From the NCBI RefSeq assembly GCF_025642135.1, contig NZ_CP106793.1, positions 4,096,001 through 4,160,000 on the forward strand: DNA of 64,000 nt, in the 5' to 3' direction. Below the pieces are notes generated by a model. That model had not been told where the DNA came from and searched no databases. It saw nothing but the letters and a program-made list of their open reading frames with translations. The translations under genes were made by a program, and so were the position numbers. Shown in pieces: positions 1 to 8,477 of the stretch (position 1 is its first letter; each line of letters opens with the position of its first letter). The stretch is from Streptomyces cynarae. Lineage in GTDB: Bacteria > Actinomycetota > Actinomycetes > Streptomycetales > Streptomycetaceae.

Positions 1-108
1 TCCGGCGGGGAGAACCGAGGAATGGACGAAGACGTCGCCGCCGTCGTCGCGGGAGAGAAAGCCGAAGCCCTTCTCGCTGTTGAACCACTTGACCTTGCCG
101 GTAGGCAC
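1..108 (-). CDS. Cold-shock protein, CspB type (partial, C-terminus off the left edge)
   Basis: The first 36 residues of a cold-shock-domain protein are present and the rest lies beyond the window. The visible part carries the family start [13 protein letters not shown], with the RNP1-type KGFGF aromatic patch, and the RNP2-type VFVH. Such proteins bind single-stranded RNA or DNA as chaperones. The start is GTG, reading MPTGKVKWF, which fits the conserved length before KVKWF. It faces away from the next gene across about 175 bases of promoter space. It differs from the second cold-shock gene near 30.5 kb (SEKGFGFLS against AEKGYGFIA), so the two are paralogues. Confidence 0.93.
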   Translation of the reverse strand, partial: MPTGKVKWFNSEKGFGFLSRDDGGDVFVHSSVLPAG

Positions 109-283
109 GTCTGTCCTCGTCCTCGTACTCGTCGGAAACTGCGTCTGCAAAGTGTTTCGGAAAACTGCTCTGGAGAGCACTGCAGCGGGCCGCGCGGACC
201 CGCCGGTACCAAGGCTAATGGTCCCCGGGCCGGTGACAAGACGTCGCTGAGTGGTTCCTCGCGGTGGGAACTACCCTGGTCCA

Positions 284-538
284 GTGCGTGACAAAACCCA
301 AGCGAATTCCGCCGCGGCCGGCGACCGGCTGATCCGTGCCGGCGCCATCGTGTTCTTCCTCGGGGCCGTGTCCACTTTGGTCACCGTGGCCCCGTTGCTG
401 CTGGGGACGAAGCCTTTCCCGACATACATGTACGGCCTGTGCATGCTCATGGGAGTGGGCTTCCTGATGGCCGGGGCCGGGGTGCTGCAGTCGATCGCGG
501 AGGGGCGCAGGCAGGCGCGCGGAGCGGGGCAGCGGTAG
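284..538 (+). CDS. Small two-helix membrane protein
   Basis: This 84-residue protein has two hydrophobic segments, about residues 15-37 (AGAIVFFLGAVSTLVTV) and 45-68 (YGLCMLMGVGFLMAGAG), and a basic C-terminus. It is probably an inner-membrane protein of unknown role. The GTG start, reading MRDKTQ, is preferred because the reading frame upstream of it looks non-coding. A longer in-frame start 11 codons earlier cannot be excluded. It converges on the HAD gene, 19 bases away. No function can be named from the sequence. Confidence 0.75.
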   Translation: MRDKTQANSAAAGDRLIRAGAIVFFLGAVSTLVTVAPLLLGTKPFPTYMYGLCMLMGVGFLMAGAGVLQSIAEGRRQARGAGQR

Positions 539-557
539 GGGTGGCGGTAGCGGGTCG

Positions 558-1175
558 CTACCGAGCCCGGTACGTCGCGAGCCAGGCCGGGAACTCGGTG
601 AGGTCGGCGAGGACGACGTCCGCGCCCGCGGCCCGCAGCTCGTCGGCGTCGCAGGGGCCTGTGGCGACGGCGACGGAGTGGGCCCCCGCCGCACGGGCGC
701 CGCGTACGTCCCCCGTGTGGTCGCCGACGTAGACCGCCGCGCCGTGGTCGAGCAGGGCCTCCGCCTTGCGCTCGGCCCACAGGTCGCCGATCACCGCGTC
801 GGGTTCGATGCCGAGGTGCTCCAGGTGCAGCTTGGCGTTGGGCTCGTACTTGGCGGTGACGACGATCGCGCGCCCGCCGGCCGCCCGTACGGCGTCGATC
901 GCCTCGCGGGCGCCGGGCAGGGCGGGCGTCGCCGCGATGGCGATGGTGGGGTACATCTCACGGTAGAGGTCGGCCACGGCGTCGATCTCCTCGACCGGGA
1001 ACCAGTTCACGAGCTCCTCCGCGAGCGGCGGCCCGAGCCGGGTGACGGCCAGGTCGGCGTCGATGTACGTGCCGGTCCGGGCGGAGAGTGCCTGGTAGCA
1101 GGCGTGGATTCCGGGCCGGGAGTCGATCAGCGTCATGTCGAGGTCGAAGCCGACGGTGAGGGCGTGAGAGGTCAT
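558..1175 (-). CDS. HAD-family hydrolase (phosphatase)
   Basis: A 205-residue haloacid-dehalogenase-fold hydrolase, most like the phosphoglycolate phosphatase group. Motif I is FDLDMTLID near residue 10, with the nucleophile and acid aspartates. Motif II is the VVTAKYE region, with a lysine nearby, and motif IV is GDHTGDVRGARAAGA. The helical cap lies between motifs I and II. The start is the ATG giving MTSHALTVGFDLD. A longer ORF begins 14 codons upstream but adds unconserved residues. The substrate cannot be told from sequence. It is divergent from the acidic ORF. Confidence 0.92.
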   Translation of the reverse strand: MTSHALTVGFDLDMTLIDSRPGIHACYQALSARTGTYIDADLAVTRLGPPLAEELVNWFPVEEIDAVADLYREMYPTIAIAATPALPGAREAIDAVRAAGGRAIVVTAKYEPNAKLHLEHLGIEPDAVIGDLWAERKAEALLDHGAAVYVGDHTGDVRGARAAGAHSVAVATGPCDADELRAAGADVVLADLTEFPAWLATYRAR

Positions 1176-1327
1176 GTCGGCGATTGTTCCAGGGGAGAAC
1201 ATGCCCAAAGGGCTCAAATCATCCCATCAGTGACATCATGAGTAGTGAATTCCGTATCACGACGGTCGTCCGACGGGACGACACCTGAGCCCTTTCCTGC
1301 CTGTCAGCACGGGAAGGCGGTGAGCAC

Positions 1328-1750
1328 GTGAGCGACACCGAGCAGGAGCCCACTGCGGCCGAAGGGACAGAGGCGGAGAGCACCCCCGAGCAGGCGCCGG
1401 ACACCGGGACGGAAGAGCCCGAGACCACTGGGGCCGAGGGCGTCGGGGGCGAGGAACCGGAAACCGCCGCGGCCGAAGAGACCGCGACCGAAGGGCCTGA
1501 GGCCACGACGGCCGGGGAGACCGCGACCGGAGGAGCCGAGGCCACCACGGCGACCGAGGAGACCGGAGAAACCGGGGCTGGGGAACCTGAGGCCACCACG
1601 GCGACCGGGGCGACCGGGGAGACCGGGGAGACCGGGGAGACCGGGGCTGAGGGACCCGCGACCACCGCGGCCGAGGACACCGGGGCTGAAGCACCCGAGA
1701 CCGGCGCGGCCGAGGAGAGCGGGAGCGAAGACACCGGCACGGAGGAGTAG
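1328..1750 (+). CDS. Acidic Thr/Glu/Gly-rich low-complexity protein
   Basis: The product is 140 residues made almost only of E, T, A, G, P and D, with TATEETGE-like and GETGETGET repeats, no hydrophobic segment and a very low predicted pI. It starts at GTG with an AAGGCGGTGAG stretch just upstream that could serve as ribosome binding site. Third positions are mostly G or C, as expected here. An alternative frame on the other strand is Ser/Val/Pro-rich and has no good start, so this strand is preferred. It may be a disordered linker-like or surface protein. Function is unknown, and coding status is likely but not certain. Confidence 0.5.
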   Translation: MSDTEQEPTAAEGTEAESTPEQAPDTGTEEPETTGAEGVGGEEPETAAAEETATEGPEATTAGETATGGAEATTATEETGETGAGEPEATTATGATGETGETGETGAEGPATTAAEDTGAEAPETGAAEESGSEDTGTEE

Positions 1751-1794
1751 AGGAGCAGAGGAGCAGAGGAATAACGGAGGATCTAGTAATGAAC

Positions 1795-1820
1795 GGCCCC
1801 GGCTCCCGTGAGCCGGGGCC
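1795..1820. terminator. Bidirectional terminator hairpin
   Basis: GGCCCCGGCT and AGCCGGGGCC form a 10-bp perfect stem with a 6-base loop, followed by TTT. It sits between two convergent genes (stops at 1750 and 1830) and can serve both. Confidence 0.8.
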
Positions 1821-1829
1821 TTTGCGGTG

Positions 1830-2834
1830 TCACCGGTGCCGCTGTGAGCGCCAGACCAGGAACAGGGCCGAGGCGACGGCGGCGCCGCGGACCACCCAGG
1901 GCCAGGTCTGGGCGATCGCGTCGTTCATGTGCCCCTCCGGGACGGGGGTGCCCCAGCGGCCGTCCGTGCGGCCCCACAGCCAGACGATGCCGGCGGCCGC
2001 GACCAGGCCGGGCATGCCCATGACCGCCCACTTGGACTCGGTGGGGGTCAGCCGACGGGAGGCCCAGGCGATGAGCCAACCGAGCCCGAGGGCGATCCAG
2101 TTGCCGAGCACGGCGCCGGCGACGAGGAGACCGGCGGCGAGGAGCAGCAGGGGGTTGCGCCATCCCGTCAGACGCGGCAGACGGGAGGCAGGGGCGGCTG
2201 CGGTCCCCTCGGCGGCGGGGGCGGCCTCCGCGGCCGGTACCGGCTCCGGGTCCTTCCGCTCGGTCTCCGGCTTCGGAGGGTCGCGCGGCGGCGGCTTCAG
2301 CAGTTCGGGGATCTCCACACCGCCGACGAACCCGGGGACGCCGTCACCGGCCTCGAACGCGCCGGCGGGCCCGCCGCCGACGCGCCACCAGTCGGGACGG
2401 ACGGCGCTGTCGCCGAGCTCGTGGGCACCGGCCAGGTGGGGCGGGGAAGGGGCGTTCCGGGAGGTGTCGGCGGGCGGGGGACCGGCCGGGCGTGGCCGGG
2501 GTACGACCCGGCGCAGGCCCTTGGGAGCCTTGGGACGGCCGTCCGCGTCGTTCGCCCGCTGGACGGGGACGGAGGCGGGGCGGCTGTCGGTGGCGCCGGC
2601 GGGGGCGTCGGCGGACGCGGCGGCGACGACCTCGTCGGGGGTGCCGAGCCGGGCGAGGATCCGGCGGACGGCCGTGGGGCTGTCGACGGCGGCCTTCGCC
2701 CGCCGCCGGTCGATCTCGTTCCGCAACTCGGACACGAGGCGCATGCGCGCGGCCGACGGCAACTGGCGCTGCTGGGCCACGTCTCCGACCCGGCTCAGAT
2801 AGTCGAAGACGAGCTGATCGCTCTCAATCCCCAC
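1830..2834 (-). CDS. Membrane protein with N-terminal HAAS-like helical domain
   Basis: This 334-residue protein has three parts. Residues 1 to about 70 form a helical module (VFDYLSRVGDVA, a basic helix, then ILARLGTPDEVV) that matches the HAAS/DUF1700 signalling-domain pattern: short helices ending in a G-P-E-V motif. A Pro/Ala-rich linker of about 130 residues follows. The last 110 residues hold about four transmembrane helices (LLLLAAGLLVAGAVLG, LGLGWLIAWA, GMPGLVAAAGIVWLW, GAAVASALFLVW). The start is GTG with GGAGGGG upstream. HAAS domains usually occur in membrane sensor or permease-like proteins under PadR control, but no PadR gene is adjacent. Confidence 0.85.
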   Translation of the reverse strand: MGIESDQLVFDYLSRVGDVAQQRQLPSAARMRLVSELRNEIDRRRAKAAVDSPTAVRRILARLGTPDEVVAAASADAPAGATDSRPASVPVQRANDADGRPKAPKGLRRVVPRPRPAGPPPADTSRNAPSPPHLAGAHELGDSAVRPDWWRVGGGPAGAFEAGDGVPGFVGGVEIPELLKPPPRDPPKPETERKDPEPVPAAEAAPAAEGTAAAPASRLPRLTGWRNPLLLLAAGLLVAGAVLGNWIALGLGWLIAWASRRLTPTESKWAVMGMPGLVAAAGIVWLWGRTDGRWGTPVPEGHMNDAIAQTWPWVVRGAAVASALFLVWRSQRHR

Positions 2835-2941
2835 GAAGCCCCTCCGGGGTGGCGCCGCATCTCCCCCGTACCGTACCGGGGCGAACCGCACCCGGGGGCT
2901 TCGCCCCCCGGCCCCCGGTCGGCCTTCGGCCTGAAGAGTGG

Positions 2942-3453
2942 GGTGGCTCGAGTGAGTGCCTCGCTGCGGGCCGCGGGTGGCTGATCGCGCAGTTCCCCGC
3001 GCCCCTTCAAGGGGCTTCGCCCCCAACCCCCGAGTGGCTCGGGAGAGTGCCCCGCTGCCGGCCGCACGTGGCTGATCGCGCAGTTCCCCGCGCCCCTTCA
3101 AGGGGCTTCGCCCCCAACCCCCGAGTGGCTCGGAAGAGTGCCCCGCTGCCGGCCGCACGTGGCTGATCGCGCAGTTCCCCGCGCCCCTTCAAGGGGCTTC
3201 GCCCCCAACCCCCGAGTGGCTCGGGAGAGTGCCCCGCTGCCGGCCGCACGTGGCTGATCGCGCAGTTCCCCGCGCCCCTTCAAGGGGCTTCGCCCCCAAC
3301 CCCCGAGTGGCTCGGAAGAGTGCCCCGCTGCCGGCCGCACGTGGCTGATCGCGCAGTTCCCCGCGCCCCTTCAAGGGGCTTCGCCCCCAACCCCCGAGTG
3401 GCTCGGAAGAGTGCCCCGCTGCCGGCCGCACGTGGCTGATCGCGCAGTTCCCC
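2942..3453. repeat. 91-bp tandem repeat array (five to six copies)
   Basis: The marker CTGATCGCGCAGTTCCCC starts at 2981, 3072, 3163, 3254, 3345 and 3436, an exact 91-base period. Inner copies differ only at single sites (CGGGAGAG or CGGAAGAG). The first copy has drifted and the last is cut after the marker. Each unit contains the small palindrome CGCCCCTTCAAGGGGC(T). ORFs across it are artefacts of the repeat. It fills most of the 700 bases between the HAAS gene and the helicase-associated gene; no gene is seen in that gap. Confidence 0.95.
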
Positions 3454-3535
3454 GTGGCCTGGGGGGTGGGATCCTGTCGGTGGTTGCCCCGTCGGGGCAC
3501 GCGGTGGGGCCGTGCCACCCGCTACCGTTGACCGG

Positions 3536-6139
3536 ATGACGACCGAGGAGCGCTCACGTAAGGAAGCCGCCGGCACCGGTGCGCCCCGTTCGCTGGCCGA
3601 ATTCCTGCGCGCCCGGGACGACGCCTCGCTGGCCGCCCTCCTCCGCGCCCGTCCGGACCTCATCACCCCGGTCCCCACCGACCTCACCCAGCTCGCCACC
3701 CGCGCCGCCACCCGCGCGAGCGTCGTCCGCGCGCTGGAGCGCCTCGACCGGTTCGCCCAGCAGACGGCGGAGGCACTCGCCGTGGCCGGGGACCCGGCGT
3801 CGTACGGCGAACTCCTCCAACTCATGACCGGTGACGGCGGCGCCGAGGCCGATCCCGTGGTCGCCGAGGCCGTCCCCCACGCCCTCGCCACCCTGCGCGA
3901 GCAGGCCCTCGTGTGGGGCACCGACGACCGGCTCCACCTCGTCCGCACCGCCCGCGAGCTGCTCGCCCCCACCCCGCAGCACCCCTCCCCCACCGGCCTC
4001 GGCCCCACCGTCGCCGAGGCCACCGCCGGCATGTCCCCGGGGCGGATCCAGGAGATCCTCACCACCACCGGGCTGCCGACCACCCACGACGCCGTGTCCG
4101 CCGTCTCCTCGCTCACCGGCCTCTTCAGCGACCGCGCCCGCATGGCCGCGCTCCTCGCCACGGCACCCGCCGAGTCGCTCGAGGTGCTCCACCGGCTGGT
4201 GTGGGGGCCGCCGTACGGGCAGGTCACCCCGGACCCCGCCCCACGTCTGCGCTGGCTCCTCGACCGCGGTCTGCTGCTGCCCACGGCACCCGGCACCGTC
4301 GTGCTCCCCCGCGAAGTCGCCCTGCATCTGCGGTCCGGGCGGGCGCACCGCCGTCCCGAGCCGCTGCCGCCCGCCGTGGAGCCCGCCGCCACGCACCGTC
4401 CACAGGTTGTGGACGCGACCGCGGCCGGTCAGGCGTACACGGCGCTCGCCACCGTCGAGGAGCTGCTGAAGGACTGGGACGAGGGCGGGCCGTCCGTGCT
4501 GCGGGCCGGCGGGCTCAGCGTGCGGGATCTGAAGCGGACGGCCGTCGCCCTCGACGTGCCGGAGCCCGTCGCCGCCTTCTGGGTGGAACTCGCCTACGCG
4601 GCGGGCCTGCTGGCCTCGGACGGCGAGGCCGACGAGCGGTACGCGGCCACCCCGGCCTACGACGAGTGGCTGGAACGCCCCGCCGCCGAGCGGTGGACCC
4701 GGCTCGCCACCGCCTGGCTGGCCGCCACCCGCACCCCGGGTCTGGTCGGCGGGCGGGACGCCAAGGACCGCGCCCTGTCCGCGCTCGGCCCCGGTCTCGA
4801 CCGCTCGTCGGCGCCCGAGGTCCGCCACCGGGTCCTGACTCTGCTCGCCGGGCTGCCGGAAGGCGCCGCGGCCACCCCCGAGTCGATCCTGGCCCGGCTG
4901 CGCTGGAGCGGCCCCCGCGCGGCACCCGGCCCGCGGCCGTCCAGCCCGCCGCCGCCCAGCCCCCGGCCGACGACCTGCGCACCCGCCTCGCCCAGTGGAC
5001 CCTCTCCGAGGCGGAACTCCTCGGCGTCACCGGCCGCGGCGCCCTGTCCGCCCACGGCCGCGCCCTGATCGGGGAACCCTCCGGTCACACTCCGGCCGTC
5101 GAGCCCGCCGCGACCGGGCCCGGCGACAAGCTCCCCGTCCACCACCAGCACCACCGGCCCGCCGCGCCCCGCGCCCCGCTCACCCCCGCCGAGCAGGCCG
5201 CGGCAGCGTCCCGCGCGGCCCGCCTGCTCGCCCCGCTGCTGCCCGAACCGCTGGACCACGTCCTGCTGCAGGCCGACCTCACGGCGGTGGCCCCCGGCCC
5301 GTTGCAGCGCCCGCTGGCCGACGTGCTCGGCGTGCTCGCGGAGGTGGAGTCGAAGGGCGGCGCGACCGTCTACCGCTTCACGCCCGCCTCCGTCCGCCGC
5401 GCCCTGGACGCCGGCCGCACCGCGTCCGACCTGCACGCCTTCCTCGCCGCCCACTCCCGCACGCCGGTACCGCAGCCGCTGGCCTATCTGATCGACGACG
5501 TCGCGCGGAAGCACGGTCACCTGCGCGTGGGCGCAGCCTCGGCCTATGTGCGCTGCGACGACGACGCCCTGCTCAACGAGATCCTCGCCGACAAGCGTTC
5601 GGCCGCCCTGCGCCTGCGCCGCCTTGCCCCGACCGTCCTGGCCGCCCAGACCGACCCGGCGACCCTCCTGGAGGGGCTGCGCGCCATGGGGCTCGCCCCG
5701 GCCGCCGAGTCCGCCGAGGGCGACGTCCTGATCGCCCGCGCCCACGCGCACCGCACCCCGCCGCGCACCCCGCCCGAGCCGGTCCCGGACGGCCCGCCGC
5801 CCCCGACGCCACCCTCCTCACGGCCGCCCTGCGCGCCATCCGCGCCGCGACCTGGCCTCCACGGCCCCCCGCAAACCCACCGCCCCCGCCACCGGCGGCG
5901 ACCTCCCGCGCACCACCTCCGCCGAGACCCTCGCCACCATGCAGGCCGCCGTGCTCACCGGCGACTCCCTGTGGATCGGCTACGTCAACGCCGAGGGCGC
6001 CGCCAGCCAGCGCGTCATCGCACCCATCCGCGTGGAGGGCGGCTACGTGACGGCGTACGACCACACGGCGGACGAGGTCCGCACCTACCCGCTGCACCGG
6101 GTCACGGGGGTCGCGGAACTCGCGGACGACCAGGAGTGA
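3536..6139 (+). pseudogene. Helicase-associated DNA-binding protein, partner of XPB helicase (three frameshifts as sequenced)
   Basis: About 868 codons run from ATG (MTTEERSRKEAAG) to ADDQE-stop, but the frame changes three times: near 4920, near 5803 and near 5850. Each change equals one missing base in a GC-rich tract, and together they restore the original frame. The N-terminal half (SLAEFLRARDDASLAALLRARPDL) resembles the winged-helix repeat protein encoded beside actinobacterial XPB helicases. The C-terminal half has the helicase C-terminal/XPB-N-like part (LDHVLLQADLTAVAPGPL, then VYRFTPASVRRALDAG) and a WYL-like end (WIGYVNAEGAASQRVIAPIRVEGGYVTAYDH). The gene is probably intact in the organism. 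It lies 115 bases before the XPB gene, same strand. Confidence 0.85.
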
Positions 6140-6254
6140 CCGTCCGCGAGCCGGCCTTGATCGTCCTCCTATGAGGCACACTGGACGTTTGGCCGTGCAG
6201 AGTCGCGCAGAGCCATAGAGATCCGTGCAGAGCCGTGCAGAAAGGCAGCCGCGC

Positions 6255-7901
6255 GTGAATGGTCCGCTGATCGTCCAGTCCGACAAGACCCTGCTCCTCG
6301 AAGTCGAGCACGAGCAGGCCGACGACTGCCGTCGGGCCATCGCGCCGTTCGCCGAGCTGGAACGGGCGCCCGAGCACATCCACACCTACCGCGTGACCCC
6401 GCTCGGGCTGTGGAACGCGCGCGCCGCGGGCCACGACGCCGAGCAGGTCGTGGACGCGCTCGTGCAGTACAGCCGGTATCCCGTGCCGCACGCGCTGCTC
6501 GTCGACATCGCCGACACCATGGACCGGTACGGGCGGCTGACCCTCACCAAGCACCCGGCCCACGGACTGGTCCTCAGCACCACCGACCGGCCCGTCCTGG
6601 AGGAGGTGCTGCGCTCCAAGCGGATCGCTCCGCTGGTCGGGGCCCGGATCGACGAGGACACCGTCGCCGTGCACCCCTCCGAGCGCGGGCAGATCAAGCA
6701 GGTGCTGCTGAAGCTGGGCTGGCCCGCCGAGGACCTCGCCGGGTACGTGGACGGCGAGGCGCACCCCATCGAGCTGCGCGAGGACGGCTGGGCGCTGCGG
6801 CCCTACCAGAAGCAGGCCGTGGAGAACTTCTGGCACGGCGGCAGCGGTGTCGTCGTCCTGCCCTGCGGCGCCGGGAAGACCCTGGTCGGCGCCGGGTCCA
6901 TGGCGCAGGCCAAGGCGACCACGCTGATCCTCGTCACCAACACCGTCTCCGCACGCCAGTGGAAGCACGAACTGGTGAAGCGGACCTCGCTCACCGAGCA
7001 GGAGATCGGCGAGTACTCGGGGACCAGGAAGGAGATCCGGCCGGTCACCATCGCCACCTACCAGGTCCTCACCACCAAACGGAAGGGCATCTACCCGCAC
7101 CTGGAGCTGTTCGACTCCCGTGACTGGGGGCTCATCGTCTACGACGAGGTGCACCTGCTGCCCGCGCCCGTCTTCAAGTTCACGGCGGACCTCCAGGCGC
7201 GGCGGCGGCTCGGGCTGACGGCGACGCTGGTGCGGGAGGACGGCCGCGAGTCGGACGTGTTCTCCCTGATCGGACCCAAGCGGTTCGACGCGCCGTGGAA
7301 GGAGATCGAGGCCCAGGGGTACATCGCGCCCGCCGACTGCGTGGAGGTCCGGGTGAACCTCACCGACTCCGAGCGGCTCGCCTACGCCACCGCCGAGACG
7401 GAGGAGAAGTACCGGTACTGCGCGACCACCGACACCAAGCGGAAGGTGACCGAGGCACTGGTCAGACGCTTCGCCGGACAGCAGATCCTCGTGATCGGGC
7501 AGTACATCGACCAGCTGGACGAGCTGGGTGAGCATCTGGGCGCGCCCGTCATCAAGGGCGAGACGTCCAACGCGCAGCGCGAAAAGCTCTTCGACGCCTT
7601 CCGCCAGGGCGAGATCAGCGTGCTCGTCGTCTCCAAGGTGGCGAACTTCTCCATCGACCTGCCGGAGGCGACGGTCGCCATCCAGGTGTCGGGGACGTTC
7701 GGGTCGCGGCAGGAGGAGGCCCAGCGGCTGGGGCGGGTGCTGCGCCCCAAGGCCGACGGCCACCAGGCCCACTTCTACTCGGTCGTCGCCCGGGACACCA
7801 TCGACCAGGACTTCGCGGCCCACCGCCAGCGCTTCCTTGCGGAACAGGGGTACGCGTACCGGATCATGGACTCGGACGACATCCTGGCCGGGGAGAACTG
7901 A
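6255..7901 (+). CDS. DNA repair helicase XPB (SF2)
   Basis: A 548-residue superfamily 2 helicase. Residues 1-170 form the XPB damage-recognition-like N-terminal region. Walker A is LPCGAGKT (about residue 200), motif II is DEVH (about 297), motif III is GLTATL, and the RED motif follows as LVREDGRE. The second RecA domain ends with the motif VI-type QRLGRVLRPK. The family unwinds DNA 3' to 5' in repair or transcription-linked remodelling. The GTG start (MNGPLIVQSD) matches the usual family N-terminus; an ATG ten codons upstream lies in repeat-rich leader DNA. The upstream helicase-associated gene is its usual neighbour. Confidence 0.96.
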   Translation: MNGPLIVQSDKTLLLEVEHEQADDCRRAIAPFAELERAPEHIHTYRVTPLGLWNARAAGHDAEQVVDALVQYSRYPVPHALLVDIADTMDRYGRLTLTKHPAHGLVLSTTDRPVLEEVLRSKRIAPLVGARIDEDTVAVHPSERGQIKQVLLKLGWPAEDLAGYVDGEAHPIELREDGWALRPYQKQAVENFWHGGSGVVVLPCGAGKTLVGAGSMAQAKATTLILVTNTVSARQWKHELVKRTSLTEQEIGEYSGTRKEIRPVTIATYQVLTTKRKGIYPHLELFDSRDWGLIVYDEVHLLPAPVFKFTADLQARRRLGLTATLVREDGRESDVFSLIGPKRFDAPWKEIEAQGYIAPADCVEVRVNLTDSERLAYATAETEEKYRYCATTDTKRKVTEALVRRFAGQQILVIGQYIDQLDELGEHLGAPVIKGETSNAQREKLFDAFRQGEISVLVVSKVANFSIDLPEATVAIQVSGTFGSRQEEAQRLGRVLRPKADGHQAHFYSVVARDTIDQDFAAHRQRFLAEQGYAYRIMDSDDILAGEN

Positions 7902-7928
7902 GGCCGGGGAGCTGAGAGGGGCGGGTGA

Positions 7929-8117
7929 CTAGGGGTGGCGGCGGATGCCCGCCTCCTCGCCGTACTCGCCGAAGAGGACCACGTCCACCGCGGCGCCCAG
8001 GAACACCTTGACGGCGCGCAGGGCGTCGGCGAGGCGGTGCCGGTGGTGGTCGCCGTCGAGGGCCGTCGCACCGGACGGCGGACCGTGCCGAGAGGGGGTG
8101 AAGGTTGCTGCGCTCAT
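7929..8117 (-). CDS. Small conserved hypothetical protein
   Basis: 62 residues, MSAATFTPSRH to GEEAGIRRHP. The second half reads LADALRAVKVFLGAAVDVVLFGEY, an amphipathic to hydrophobic helix that may touch a membrane. I recall similar short proteins beside XPB in other Streptomyces, but no function is known to me. It converges on the helicase gene (27 bases between stops) and diverges from the HelD-type gene. A start eight codons earlier is possible. Confidence 0.6.
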   Translation of the reverse strand: MSAATFTPSRHGPPSGATALDGDHHRHRLADALRAVKVFLGAAVDVVLFGEYGEEAGIRRHP

Positions 8118-8477
8118 GTCTCCATGGTGGAACCGCACCACCCGAATGGCGTCGGACCAGGGACGTAACCTGCACGGCCCGCACCTCCCCCTTCAGTCGG
8201 TCCCCCGCGTAGTACCCAGGACGGACACCGACCCTTAAGGCACCCGGACCACGCCCCTGAGGCGGCGGTCGGCACGGCGGAAAAACCGTTGGCCGCCGTA
8301 TCCGCCCGTCACCTAGAATCCCCTCTCTTGCCCGCCTCCCTTCACGGAGAGCCGCCGTCCGGACGGAAACCGGACGGCAGAACCGCCACCCGTCACCGCA
8401 GCAGCCGGCCACCGGTACGCACGCGTACGTGCCCGCGTACCGCCCGGCTCCTTGCCACGCCCCGGAGGCACCTTTCC
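8118..8477. other. 360-base divergent promoter region
   Basis: No gene is seen. A hairpin with 9-bp arms (GCCGTCCGG / CCGGACGGC, 8354-8378, 7-base loop) lies about 100 bases before the HelD-type start and could be a leader structure or operator. I looked for a rifamycin-associated element of the kind known before helR genes and saw no convincing match. Confidence 0.4.

Noticed and set aside
1219..1740. Ser/Val/Pro-rich 173-residue ORF opposite the acidic protein
   Set aside because: It has an extreme repeat composition and no ribosome site, and the plus-strand frame has the better start and codon pattern.
2795..3340. Overlapping 80- to 109-residue ORFs in the 91-bp array
   Set aside because: They repeat with the array and 91 is not a multiple of three, so they shift frame by unit; they are artefacts.
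2942..3453. CRISPR array
   Set aside because: Units are contiguous with no variable spacers, and there are no cas genes.
8281..8477. Rifamycin-associated element before the HelD-type gene
   Set aside because: No long palindrome of the expected kind was seen; only a CCGTCCGG hairpin.
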